Below are positions 1 through 5,148 of a stretch of 5,148 bases of DNA, piece after piece (position 1 is the stretch's first letter; every line of letters starts with the position of its first letter). The DNA is from an uncultured Shinella sp. (GTDB lineage: Bacteria; Pseudomonadota; Alphaproteobacteria; Rhizobiales; Rhizobiaceae), in assembly GCA_946481465.1 (NCBI GenBank), contig CAMLOC010000318.1:1-5148 (forward strand), in the 5' to 3' direction. Under the pieces are notes generated by a model that was not told the DNA's origin, ran no database searches, and saw nothing but the letters and a program-made list of their open reading frames with translations. The position numbers and the translations under genes were made by a program.

Positions 1-544
1 GCTCCTTGCGGCGCAGGAACGCGGCGAGCTGCTCCTTCAGCGTCGTGGTGTCGGGCACGAACCACGGCTTTTGCGCCACGCTGGTGATGTCGAGGTTCTT
101 GGGCTCGATGCCGGGCTCCGCCAGCGCGCGCAGAAGATCCTTGGCGTGCACGACGCCGACGATGTTGTCGACCGAGCCCGCCCAGAGCGGCATGCGCGTA
201 TAGGGACTTTCCAGCACGGCCTTGACGATCTCCTCCGGCGGGTCGCCGGCGTTCAGCGCCCGCATGGTCGTGCGGTGGACCATGATGTCGGAGACTTCCA
301 GCGCATCGAGGTCGAGCATGCCGGAGGACTTTTCCCGATCCGATCGGGCGGCCGCGCCGTCACGGGGAGGCTGGCCGTTCCGGCGCTCGCCCTCCGCCTC
401 GCGCGTCTCCTGGTGCGTGCGCCAGAGCGCGGCGATCGGCCTGCGCCAGCGGAAAAGCGCCATGGCGAGAACGATCAGGCCGACGATGAGGGCGATCAGC
501 GGCCAGGAGAGGGGAGCGAGCCCGGCGGGCGTGTCGCTGTTCAT
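1..544 (-). CDS. CorC/HlyC-family CBS-pair membrane protein, DUF21-less, 3' end beyond window
   Basis: The first 181 residues are visible; the C-terminus lies beyond the left edge. A short N-terminus leads into one predicted membrane helix (about residues 14-32, PLIALIVGLIVLAMALF) followed by basic residues (RWRR). A charged linker runs from about 40 to 74. From residue 75 (GMLDLDALEVSDIMVHRTTM) the protein matches the CBS-pair part of rhizobial hemolysin-like/CorC proteins: the first CBS motif spans about 84-141, with SPYTRMPLW and GVVHAKDLL, and the second starts near 152. Family members are membrane proteins linked to Mg/Co homeostasis or efflux; the old 'hemolysin' name is weakly founded. 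Most rhizobial relatives I know carry a DUF21 domain of about 180 residues before the CBS pair. Only about 75 residues are available here, so that domain is absent. The ATG at 544 overlaps the aroB stop as ATGA, which supports this start and suggests coupled translation. Family assignment is firm; the transported substrate is unknown. Confidence 0.86.
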   Translation of the reverse strand, partial: MNSDTPAGLAPLSWPLIALIVGLIVLAMALFRWRRPIAALWRTHQETREAEGERRNGQPPRDGAAARSDREKSSGMLDLDALEVSDIMVHRTTMRALNAGDPPEEIVKAVLESPYTRMPLWAGSVDNIVGVVHAKDLLRALAEPGIEPKNLDITSVAQKPWFVPDTTTLKEQLAAFLRRKE

Positions 545-1674
545 TTCGGCAGCTTTTCCTTGAGGAAAGCGATGACCTCGGATTGCGGCACGTCGTCGGC
601 GACGAAGGACTGGCCGACACCGCGCGTCAGGATGAAGGTGAGCTTGCCGCCCTTGACCTTCTTGTCCTGGGCGATGGCGTCCATCAGCACCTCCGCCGGC
701 GGCAGGTTGCCGGGGATCTGGCCCATGGCGGTCGGCAGGCCCACTTCGCGCAGGTGCGCCTCGACGCGCTTGCCGTCGTCGGGGCTGGCAAGGTTCATGC
801 GCGCGGAGAACTGGTGGGCGAGCACCATGCCGATCGAAACGCCCTCGCCGTGGACGAGGCGGGCGCTGTCATATTGTGTCGCCGCCTCCAGCGCATGGCC
901 GAAGGTATGGCCGAGATTGAGCAGGGCGCGTTGACCGTTCTCCCGCTCGTCCGCGGCGACGACGTCGGCCTTCGCCTGGCAGCTCGTGGCGATCGCCTCG
1001 ATGCGGGCCTCGCCGCCGGCAAAGACCGCGCGCCAGTTCTTCTCCAGCCAGGCGAAGAAGTCCGGCTTGTCGATCAGGCCGTATTTGGCGACTTCGGCAT
1101 AGCCGGCGCGGAATTCGCGCGGAGACAGCGTGTCGAGCACGTCGGTGTCGGCAAGCACCAGGTCCGGCTGGTGGAAGACGCCGATGAGGTTCTTGCCGTG
1201 CGGCGAGTTGATGCCGGTCTTGCCGCCGACGGAGGAATCGACCTGCGCCAGCAGCGAGGTGGGCACCTGGATGAAGCGCGAGCCGCGGCGCGCGATGCCG
1301 GCGGCAAAGCCGGTGAGGTCGCCGATGACCCCGCCGCCGAGCGCCACGACCGCGTCGTTGCGCTCGATGCGGGCGGCCAGCACGCTGTCGCAGACGCTGA
1401 TCAGGTGTTCGAAGCTCTTCGTCTTCTCGCCGGCCGGCAGCACGAGCGAGACGGCCTCGATGCCCTCCGCCTCCAGCGCGGCCATGAAATCGTCGAGATA
1501 GAGGGGGGCGACATGCGCGTCGGTGACGACGGCGATCTTGCGGCCCTTGAGGCGGCCGGCGATCTCGCGGCCGGCGGCGGATATGAGGCCGGGGCCGATC
1601 AGGATGTCATAGGAACGGTCGGCAAGATCGACCCGGACGGTGCGGCGGGCGGTGGCAAGTGCGATCATCGTCAT
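541..1674 (-). CDS. aroB: 3-dehydroquinate synthase AroB
   Basis: Converts DAHP to 3-dehydroquinate, the second step of the shikimate pathway, in the cytoplasm, using NAD and a divalent metal. The 377-residue length is normal for the family. The NAD-binding glycine motif GGGVIGD is at 113-119, the substrate-site segment PTSLLAQVDSSVGGKTGIN at 138-156, and AEVAKYG at 193-199. By alignment with E. coli AroB, the metal ligands are E194, H256 (in LGHTFGH) and H275 (in LVHGEG). The late DKK motif at 337-339 is also present, so the enzyme looks intact. The ATG at 1674 lies 4 bp after the aroK stop with an A/G-rich stretch upstream; a second in-frame ATG at 1668 could serve instead and would remove two residues. 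The gene is the middle of a minus-strand cluster and ends in an ATGA overlap with the CorC-like gene. It has no promoter of its own that I can see, so it is probably expressed from upstream of aroK. Confidence 0.97.
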   Translation of the reverse strand: MTMIALATARRTVRVDLADRSYDILIGPGLISAAGREIAGRLKGRKIAVVTDAHVAPLYLDDFMAALEAEGIEAVSLVLPAGEKTKSFEHLISVCDSVLAARIERNDAVVALGGGVIGDLTGFAAGIARRGSRFIQVPTSLLAQVDSSVGGKTGINSPHGKNLIGVFHQPDLVLADTDVLDTLSPREFRAGYAEVAKYGLIDKPDFFAWLEKNWRAVFAGGEARIEAIATSCQAKADVVAADERENGQRALLNLGHTFGHALEAATQYDSARLVHGEGVSIGMVLAHQFSARMNLASPDDGKRVEAHLREVGLPTAMGQIPGNLPPAEVLMDAIAQDKKVKGGKLTFILTRGVGQSFVADDVPQSEVIAFLKEKLPK

Positions 1675-1678
1675 CTCG

Positions 1679-2260
1679 TCAGGCTTTCTTGGCGGCAGAG
1701 GCGATCGCGGCGAGCACCTCCTCCACCATGGTTTCCTTCTTCACGTCACGCGACAGGACCGTGAGATCGGCCTGCGCATAGATCGGATAGCGGGCGTTCA
1801 TGAGGTTTTCGAGCGTCTGGCGCGGGTTTTCCGTCTTCAGCAGCGGGCGGGTGTCGCGCTTGTTGACGCGCTCCCACAGGACGTCGAGGTCGGCCTTCAG
1901 CCAGACCGACAGTCCGCCGCGCTTGATGTGCCTGCGCGTGTTCTCATTGATATAGGCGCCGCCGCCGGTCGACACGACCCGCGGGCCGGAGCGCAGCAGG
2001 CGCTTGATGACGCGGGTCTCCAGCGCGCGGAACTCCGCCTCGCCATAGGCGGCGAACAGGTCGGTGATCGACATGCGCGAGACGCGCTCGATCTCGTGGT
2101 CGCTGTCGATGAAGGGAATGCCGAGCGCCTGCGCGGTCATGCGGCCGATCGCCGATTTGCCGGCGCCCATCAGGCCGATCAGCACGAGGTTCCGCTTGCC
2201 GAGCGCGGCACGGGCCTCGGCGGAAAGCGTGAGAGGGGCCTGGTCGGTCAGCTCTGTCAT
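1679..2260 (-). CDS. aroK: shikimate kinase AroK
   Basis: Phosphorylates shikimate to shikimate 3-phosphate with ATP, the fifth step of the shikimate pathway. The protein has 193 residues: a typical kinase core plus a short N-terminal extension of about 20 residues, as I recall for rhizobial versions. The Walker A loop is GLMGAGKS (29-36). Shikimate contacts expected from known structures are D54 (in DSDHE), R78 (FRALE) and the glycine triplet 99-101 (STGGG). The lid arginine is R138 (RDTRPLL), and R157 (ARYP) is the later conserved arginine. The frame stays open up to an ATG at 2335, but I chose the ATG at 2260. GGAAAA (2266-2271 on the plus strand, reverse complement) is a good ribosome site 5 bases from it, and a plausible promoter lies within the would-be extension. 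Clustered ahead of aroB with a 4 bp gap. Confidence 0.96.
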   Translation of the reverse strand: MTELTDQAPLTLSAEARAALGKRNLVLIGLMGAGKSAIGRMTAQALGIPFIDSDHEIERVSRMSITDLFAAYGEAEFRALETRVIKRLLRSGPRVVSTGGGAYINENTRRHIKRGGLSVWLKADLDVLWERVNKRDTRPLLKTENPRQTLENLMNARYPIYAQADLTVLSRDVKKETMVEEVLAAIASAAKKA

Positions 2261-2288
2261 TCGTGTTTTCCGGGGTTTCGTCTCTTTC

Positions 2289-2317
2289 CGTATCGACAAA
2301 AGCGCCGGAAGCGTCAA
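2289..2317 (-). promoter_or_regulatory. putative sigma70-type promoter of aroK-aroB
   Basis: On the minus strand, TTGACG (2317-2312) and GATACG (2294-2289) are separated by exactly 17 bases. The -35 box matches TTGACA at five of six positions; the -10 box keeps the ATA core. This would start transcription near 2282 and give a leader of about 20 bases before the aroK ATG at 2260. It lies inside the reading-frame extension to 2335, which argues against the longer AroK start. Inferred from motif match only. Confidence 0.5.
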
Positions 2318-2360
2318 GCCTCGGCGCCGTTCCATCGTTCGCGTCGGCCCGCGGCCGGCC

Positions 2361-2389
2361 TTGCGCTCGGCAGGTGGCGGGGCGATATA
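2361..2389 (+). promoter_or_regulatory. putative promoter of the small membrane protein-xerD pair
   Basis: TTGCGC (2361-2366) and GATATA (2384-2389) are separated by 17 bases. The leading CTTG and the ATAT-rich -10 fit the looser promoter pattern common in alphaproteobacteria. Transcription would start near 2396, leaving about 18 bases before the ATG at 2414. It faces away from the aroK promoter, and the two do not overlap. Inferred from motif match and position. Confidence 0.45.
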
Positions 2390-2413
2390 GGGACCATCGT
2401 CCCGGAGAGCACC

Positions 2414-2563
2414 ATGCCGACCCTGTTCCGATTCCTGTTCTTCTGCGCCGTGATCGCCGGCTCGATCTACGGCACGATGGTGGCGCTGGTGACCTTCGTC
2501 GAGCCGACGGAGCGCGAGGTGACGATCCGCATTCCGTCCGAACGGGTGAACCCGCAGCCATGA
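2414..2563 (+). CDS. 49-residue single-helix membrane protein, function unknown
   Basis: A small protein that begins [10 protein letters not shown] and carries one strongly hydrophobic stretch (about residues 4-30), followed by a hydrophilic tail of about 20 residues with [16 protein letters not shown]. The layout suggests an inner-membrane protein with one helix, or an uncleaved signal anchor; there is no lipobox. GGAGAG (2404-2409) is a strong ribosome site 4 bases ahead of the ATG. The stop overlaps the xerD start as ATGA, so the two are probably transcribed together and translationally coupled. I recall similar short proteins at this place in other rhizobial genomes, but no function. The clear ribosome site, coupled overlap and coherent hydrophobic profile make it a likely real gene despite its size. 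It cannot be assigned a role from sequence. Confidence 0.8.
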   Translation: MPTLFRFLFFCAVIAGSIYGTMVALVTFVEPTEREVTIRIPSERVNPQP

Positions 2564-3507
2564 GGGACCCGTCCGCCCTTCAGGTCGAATCCTTCCTAGA
2601 GATGATGAGCGCCGAGCGCGGCGCGGCGACGAACACGCTGCAATCCTACGAGCGGGACCTTGAGGATGCGCGTTCCTTCCTCAACGCGCGGAGCGTACGC
2701 CTCACGGAGGCGACGCCGGACGATCTGCGCGCCTATCTCGCCCATCTCGCCCGGCAGGGCTTTGCCGCCTCCTCGCAGGCCCGCCGCCTTTCGGCGCTGC
2801 GGCAATTCTTCAAGTTCCTCTACGGCGAGGGACTGCGCGGCGACGAGCCGACCGGCATTCTCGACGCTCCCCGCAAGGCGAGGTCGCTGCCGAAGACGCT
2901 GAGCGTCAAGGATGTCGGCCGCCTGATCGCCCGGGCCGAGGCGGAGGCGGCGGAACCGGGCGATGGCCTGCTTCTGCGCCGCCGCATGCATCTCCTGGTG
3001 GAACTCCTCTATGCGACGGGCCTTCGCGTCAGCGAACTGGTCTCGCTGCCGGCCAGCGTGCTGGCGCAGACGGGGCGCTTCCTCGTCGTGAAGGGCAAGG
3101 GCAACAAGGAGCGGCTGGTGCCGCTGTCGCGCGCCGCCGTCGCGGCGCTCGAAACCTATGGCGAGGCGCTGGCGGCCGAGATCGGCGACGATCCGGCGGC
3201 GGGCACCTTCCTGTTCCCGGCGAAGAGCAAGGAGGGCCATCTGCCGCGCCAGGTGTTCGCGCGCGACCTGAAGGCGCTGGCGGGGCGGGCCGGCATCCGG
3301 GCCTCGACGCTCTCGCCGCATGTGCTGCGCCATGCTTTCGCCAGCCATCTCCTGCAGAACGGCGCGGACCTGCGCGCGGTGCAGGAACTGCTCGGCCACT
3401 CGGACATTTCGACGACACAAATCTATACGCATGTGCTGGAAGAACGGCTCCACCAGCTCGTTCAGACCCATCACCCCCTTGCCAAACAGGCAAAAAAACC
3501 GGATTAG
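2560..3507 (+). CDS. xerD: site-specific tyrosine recombinase XerD
   Basis: Cytoplasmic recombinase that, with XerC, resolves chromosome dimers at the dif site near the terminus, normally under FtsK control. At 315 residues it is slightly longer than E. coli XerD (298). The N-terminal core-binding (SAM-like) domain spans about 6-90, with TLQSYERDL and [11 protein letters not shown]. The catalytic domain spans about 112-295. The complete catalytic set is visible: R156 (ATGLRVSEL), K180 ([12 protein letters not shown]), H254 and R257 ([15 protein letters not shown]), H280 (ELLGH) and the nucleophile Y289 (TTQIYTH). The last four keep the same spacing as in E. coli XerD. The start overlaps the preceding small gene's stop (ATGA). 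Position next to accA and strong similarity favour chromosomal XerD over XerC or a phage or integron integrase. No attachment site or mobile genes are nearby. Confidence 0.95.
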   Translation: MRDPSALQVESFLEMMSAERGAATNTLQSYERDLEDARSFLNARSVRLTEATPDDLRAYLAHLARQGFAASSQARRLSALRQFFKFLYGEGLRGDEPTGILDAPRKARSLPKTLSVKDVGRLIARAEAEAAEPGDGLLLRRRMHLLVELLYATGLRVSELVSLPASVLAQTGRFLVVKGKGNKERLVPLSRAAVAALETYGEALAAEIGDDPAAGTFLFPAKSKEGHLPRQVFARDLKALAGRAGIRASTLSPHVLRHAFASHLLQNGADLRAVQELLGHSDISTTQIYTHVLEERLHQLVQTHHPLAKQAKKPD

Positions 3508-3508
3508 G
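3479..3508 (+). promoter_or_regulatory. weak candidate promoter for accA inside the xerD 3' end
   Basis: TTGCCA (3479-3484) is followed after 17 bases by GATTAG (3502-3507), close to the xerD stop. The boxes are partial matches. If used, the accA leader would be about 70 bases. The same place holds a 5 bp dyad (TTGCC AAACA GGCAA, 3479-3493). accA could instead be read through from the xerD transcript across the 77 bp gap. Confidence 0.25.
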
Positions 3509-3584
3509 ACCCCTCTTCATGCCACTGGCCACCCGGCCGACGGCATCCTGACGCGGTTTGAGCAAACGATCGGAAACGCATCTC

Positions 3585-4538
3585 ATGCACAACTACCTCG
3601 ATTTCGAAAAGCCCATCTCGGATCTCGAAGGCAAGATCCACGAGCTTCGCAAGCTCGCCGAGGAAGATGAGAGCATCGACACGACGGATGAGGTCGGCCG
3701 GCTGGAAGTGCGCGCCCGCGAGGCGATGGCCGATATCTACGCCAAGCTGACGCCCTGGCAGAAGACGCAGGTCGCGCGCCATCCGCAGCGCCCGCATTTC
3801 CTCGATTTCGCCGGCCAGCTCTTCGAAGAGTTCACCCCCCTTGCCGGCGACCGCAAGTTCGCCGAAGACGAGGCGATCCAGGCCGGCCTCGGCCGCTTCA
3901 ACGGCGAGCCCGTCGCCATCATCGGCCAGGAGAAGGGCAACGACACCAAGTCGCGCCTGAAGCACAATTTTGGCAGCGCCCGGCCGGAAGGCTACCGCAA
4001 GGCGATCCGCGTCATGGAGATGGCCGACCGCTTCGGCCTGCCGATCATCACGCTGATCGACACGGCCGGCGCCTATCCCGGCATCGGCGCGGAAGAGCGC
4101 GGCCAGGCCGAAGCCATCGCCCGGTCGACCGAGATGTGCCTCAATGTCCGCGTGCCGATCGTTTCCGTGGTGCTCGGCGAGGGCGGCTCGGGCGGTGCCA
4201 TCGCGATCGCCACCGGCGACCGCGTCTACATGCTCGAACATGCGATCTACAGCGTGATCTCGCCGGAAGGCGCGGCCTCCATCCTCTGGCGCGATTCCAC
4301 CCGCGCCAAGGAGGCGGCCAGCAACATGAAGATCACGGCCGAGGACCTGAAGACCTTCGGCATCATCGACGGCATCATCCAGGAGCCGGTCGGCGGCGCG
4401 CATCGCGATCCGCAGGCCGTCATCGCCCGCACCGGCGACGTTATCGCGGCCGCGCTCAAGGATCTCTCCGCCAAGCCCGGCGACCAGCTTCGCAAGGACC
4501 GCCGCCAGCGCTACCTCAATATCGGCCGCCAGCTCTGA
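3585..4538 (+). CDS. accA: acetyl-CoA carboxylase carboxyltransferase subunit alpha
   Basis: Alpha subunit of the carboxyltransferase half of acetyl-CoA carboxylase. With AccD it moves the carboxyl group from biotin on AccB to acetyl-CoA, giving malonyl-CoA for fatty-acid synthesis. The 317-residue length is close to E. coli AccA (319). The N-terminus (MHNYLDFEKPISDLEGKI) is typical of the family. The crotonase-like core includes DTAGAYPGIGAEERGQ (159-174), the glycine-rich oxyanion segment GEGGSGGA (198-205) and ISPEGAASILWRD (225-237). No zinc finger is expected, since that belongs to AccD. I chose the ATG at 3585: GGAAA at 3572-3576 lies 8 bases upstream, and the protein then starts where homologues do. 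An in-frame TTG at 3558 would add nine unconserved residues. The gene is 77 bp after xerD and 204 bp before the next gene. Confidence 0.97.
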   Translation: MHNYLDFEKPISDLEGKIHELRKLAEEDESIDTTDEVGRLEVRAREAMADIYAKLTPWQKTQVARHPQRPHFLDFAGQLFEEFTPLAGDRKFAEDEAIQAGLGRFNGEPVAIIGQEKGNDTKSRLKHNFGSARPEGYRKAIRVMEMADRFGLPIITLIDTAGAYPGIGAEERGQAEAIARSTEMCLNVRVPIVSVVLGEGGSGGAIAIATGDRVYMLEHAIYSVISPEGAASILWRDSTRAKEAASNMKITAEDLKTFGIIDGIIQEPVGGAHRDPQAVIARTGDVIAAALKDLSAKPGDQLRKDRRQRYLNIGRQL

Positions 4539-4554
4539 GCGGATTCTCGCCGAT

Positions 4555-4574
4555 CGGCGGCTCCCGGGCCGCCG
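4555..4574 (+). terminator. GC-rich stem-loop after accA, possible weak terminator
   Basis: A perfect 7 bp stem (CGGCGGC with GCCGCCG) closes a 6-base loop 16 bases after the accA stop. No T-run follows, so it does not meet the usual intrinsic terminator pattern. It may instead protect the 3' end of the mRNA or mark a Rho-dependent end. The stem is seen directly; the role is inferred. Confidence 0.35.
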
Positions 4575-4577
4575 TCT

Positions 4578-4619
4578 GCCCCATCTCGGCCATAATCCTT
4601 GTGTCTGAAACGATGGGGC
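4578..4619. repeat. 8 bp inverted repeat with 26-base loop
   Basis: GCCCCATC (4578-4585) is perfectly matched by GATGGGGC (4612-4619), with one more T-G wobble pair outside. It lies between the accA stem-loop and the putative promoter of the next gene. It could be a second RNA hairpin in the accA 3' region or a protein-binding dyad; nothing in the sequence decides between these. Confidence 0.4.
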
Positions 4620-4642
4620 GTGCCGGCAGCCTCGCGAAAGAA

Positions 4643-4671
4643 TTCCCGGTTAACACTTTATGAAGTATAAG
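4643..4671 (+). promoter_or_regulatory. putative promoter of the L,D-transpeptidase-family gene
   Basis: TATAAG (4666-4671) is a five-of-six match to the -10 consensus. TTCCCG (4643-4648) lies 17 bases ahead as a poor -35. A weak -35 would fit a promoter needing an activator. Transcription would start near 4678, giving a leader of about 65 bases before the ATG at 4743. The spacer holds TTAA-N7-TGAA (4650-4664), one base from the CtrA pattern TTAA-N7-TTAA. The region is also flanked by near-identical CCGGTTAAC and CCGGTTACC. Confidence 0.4.
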
Positions 4672-4680
4672 CCGGTTACC
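4646..4680 (+). repeat. short direct repeat pair CCGGTTAAC / CCGGTTACC
   Basis: CCGGTTAAC (4646-4654) recurs as CCGGTTACC (4672-4680), differing at one base, with starts 26 bp apart (about two and a half helical turns). The pair brackets the candidate -10 box. It could be a regulator's paired binding site or chance. Confidence 0.4.
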
Positions 4681-4742
4681 ACTGCGCGTCCGCCCGCCGG
4701 CGCGACGGCTTGCGATCTGACGATTGTTGACGGACTTCTGGA

Positions 4743-5148
4743 ATGCGCCTGACTGTTCTTGCCGCCGTATCGCTCCTTGCCGTGGCCGCCGCCGGCTGCA
4801 CCAACGAGACGCTCGACTCGTTCGACAAGGTCGATGTCGACATCACCAAGGTATCCCGCAAGACAGACTACCAGCTGTCCTCGGCGGTGCTCGGCAAGCT
4901 GTCCTCGATGAACATCGACCGCTCCTCGCCGATGATGCTGCGCATCTTCAAGGAAGAGGGCCGGCTTGAGCTGTGGAAGGCCGACCGCTCGAACCGCTAC
5001 CGGCTGGTGCGCAACTACAAGATCTGTGCCTGGTCGGGCAAGCTCGGCCCGAAGATGAAGGAAGGCGACCGCCAGGCGCCCGAAGGGTTCTATCCGCTGT
5101 CGAGGGCGAACCTCAATCCGAACTCCAGCTATTATCTCGCCATCAATA
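4743..5148 (+). CDS. L,D-transpeptidase (YkuD) family lipoprotein-like protein, YafK/DpaA type, 3' end beyond window
   Basis: The first 135 residues are visible. A hydrophobic signal sequence (MRLTVLAAVSLLAVAAAGC) ends in a possible lipobox, AAGC, with C19 as the lipidated residue. The -3 alanine is less usual, so a plain secretion signal is possible. Residues about 65-135 fit the start of the YkuD-type fold as seen in YafK/DpaA proteins: MMLRIFKEEGRLELWKAD, YKICAWSGKLGPKMKEGDRQ, APEGFYPLS and NPNSSYYLAIN. The catalytic His and Cys motifs would lie past the window's end, so activity cannot be judged here. Family members act in the periplasm on peptidoglycan cross-links or on proteins bound to peptidoglycan; E. 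coli DpaA releases Braun lipoprotein. In Rhizobiales, L,D-transpeptidases attach outer-membrane beta-barrels to peptidoglycan. The start is set by an in-frame TGA at 4728-4730, after which 4743 is the first ATG. The ribosome site is weak (CGGA, 4731-4734). Confidence 0.85.
   Translation, partial: MRLTVLAAVSLLAVAAAGCTNETLDSFDKVDVDITKVSRKTDYQLSSAVLGKLSSMNIDRSSPMMLRIFKEEGRLELWKADRSNRYRLVRNYKICAWSGKLGPKMKEGDRQAPEGFYPLSRANLNPNSSYYLAIN

Noticed and set aside
71..1764. Long plus-strand reading frames (71-934, 583-1764) opposite the CorC-like and aroB genes
   Set aside because: Their translations are Arg/Ala/Gly-rich and low in recognisable motifs, and they mirror strongly conserved minus-strand genes. 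They are GC-driven antisense frames.
2261..2335. 25-residue N-terminal extension of AroK from the ATG at 2335
   Set aside because: The good ribosome site is at the ATG at 2260, and the extension overlaps the candidate promoter. It is basic and unlike AroK N-termini.
3479..3493. TTGCC AAACA GGCAA hairpin as an xerD terminator
   Set aside because: The stem is only 5 bp, lies inside xerD and is followed by A bases on the plus strand, not T. Neither strand gives a stem followed by a T-run.
2560..3507. xerD as an integrase marking a mobile element
   Set aside because: It has the spacing and C-terminal signature of housekeeping XerD, is coupled to a small gene and sits beside accA. No att repeats, tRNA or mobile genes are present.
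3558..3584. TTG start adding nine residues to AccA
   Set aside because: The ATG at 3585 has a proper GGAAA ribosome site and matches the usual N-terminus; the TTG extension sits on that ribosome site.
2596..4403. Minus-strand frames opposite xerD (2596-3474) and accA (3504-4403)
   Set aside because: Both are complementary shadows of genes with complete catalytic motifs, with no start context or family similarity of their own.
4519..4593. 24-25 residue minus-strand frame after accA with an AAGGAT-like site before its ATG at 4593
   Set aside because: Very short, runs back into the accA 3' end, composition is typical of antisense GC-rich DNA, and it overlaps the inverted repeats.
4660..4752. 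30-residue frame (ATG at 4660) overlapping the L,D-transpeptidase start, as a leader peptide
   Set aside because: No ribosome site, no codon pattern suggestive of attenuation, and its start falls within the putative promoter.

Overview
The window reads as ordinary chromosomal housekeeping DNA from an alphaproteobacterium. It most likely comes from the Rhizobiaceae (Rhizobium, Agrobacterium, Ensifer or Shinella-like). The evidence is high GC, strong GC bias at third codon positions, long GC-driven shadow frames, and AroK, AroB, XerD and AccA proteins that resemble my recollection of rhizobial orthologues. The genus cannot be fixed from the sequence alone.

Layout. A divergent promoter region at about 2261-2413 splits the window. 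Leftward (minus strand) runs a tight cluster: aroK (shikimate kinase), aroB (3-dehydroquinate synthase), then a CBS-domain CorC/HlyC-family membrane protein that is cut by the window's left edge. aroK and aroB are 4 bp apart, and aroB overlaps the CorC-like gene by ATGA. Rightward (plus strand) runs a 49-residue single-helix membrane protein overlapping xerD by ATGA. After a 77 bp gap comes accA, and after a 204 bp gap comes the start of a lipoprotein-like L,D-transpeptidase (YkuD/YafK-DpaA type), cut by the right edge.

Functions. AroB and AroK supply two steps of the shikimate pathway. XerD resolves chromosome dimers at dif. AccA is the carboxyltransferase alpha subunit for malonyl-CoA synthesis. 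The last gene probably acts on peptidoglycan or on proteins attached to it. The aro genes share a transcript by layout, not by pathway, with the CorC-like gene. The small membrane protein is probably translated in a coupled way with xerD.

What stands out. I see no defence island, mobile element, CRISPR array or RNA gene, and no clear undescribed system. The most unusual point is the CorC/HlyC-like protein. Its CBS part is conserved, but the usual multi-helix DUF21 membrane domain is absent and replaced by one predicted helix and a charged linker. Lesser points are the coupled small membrane protein, a pair of near-identical repeats around the putative promoter of the L,D-transpeptidase gene, and a cluster of inverted repeats after accA.
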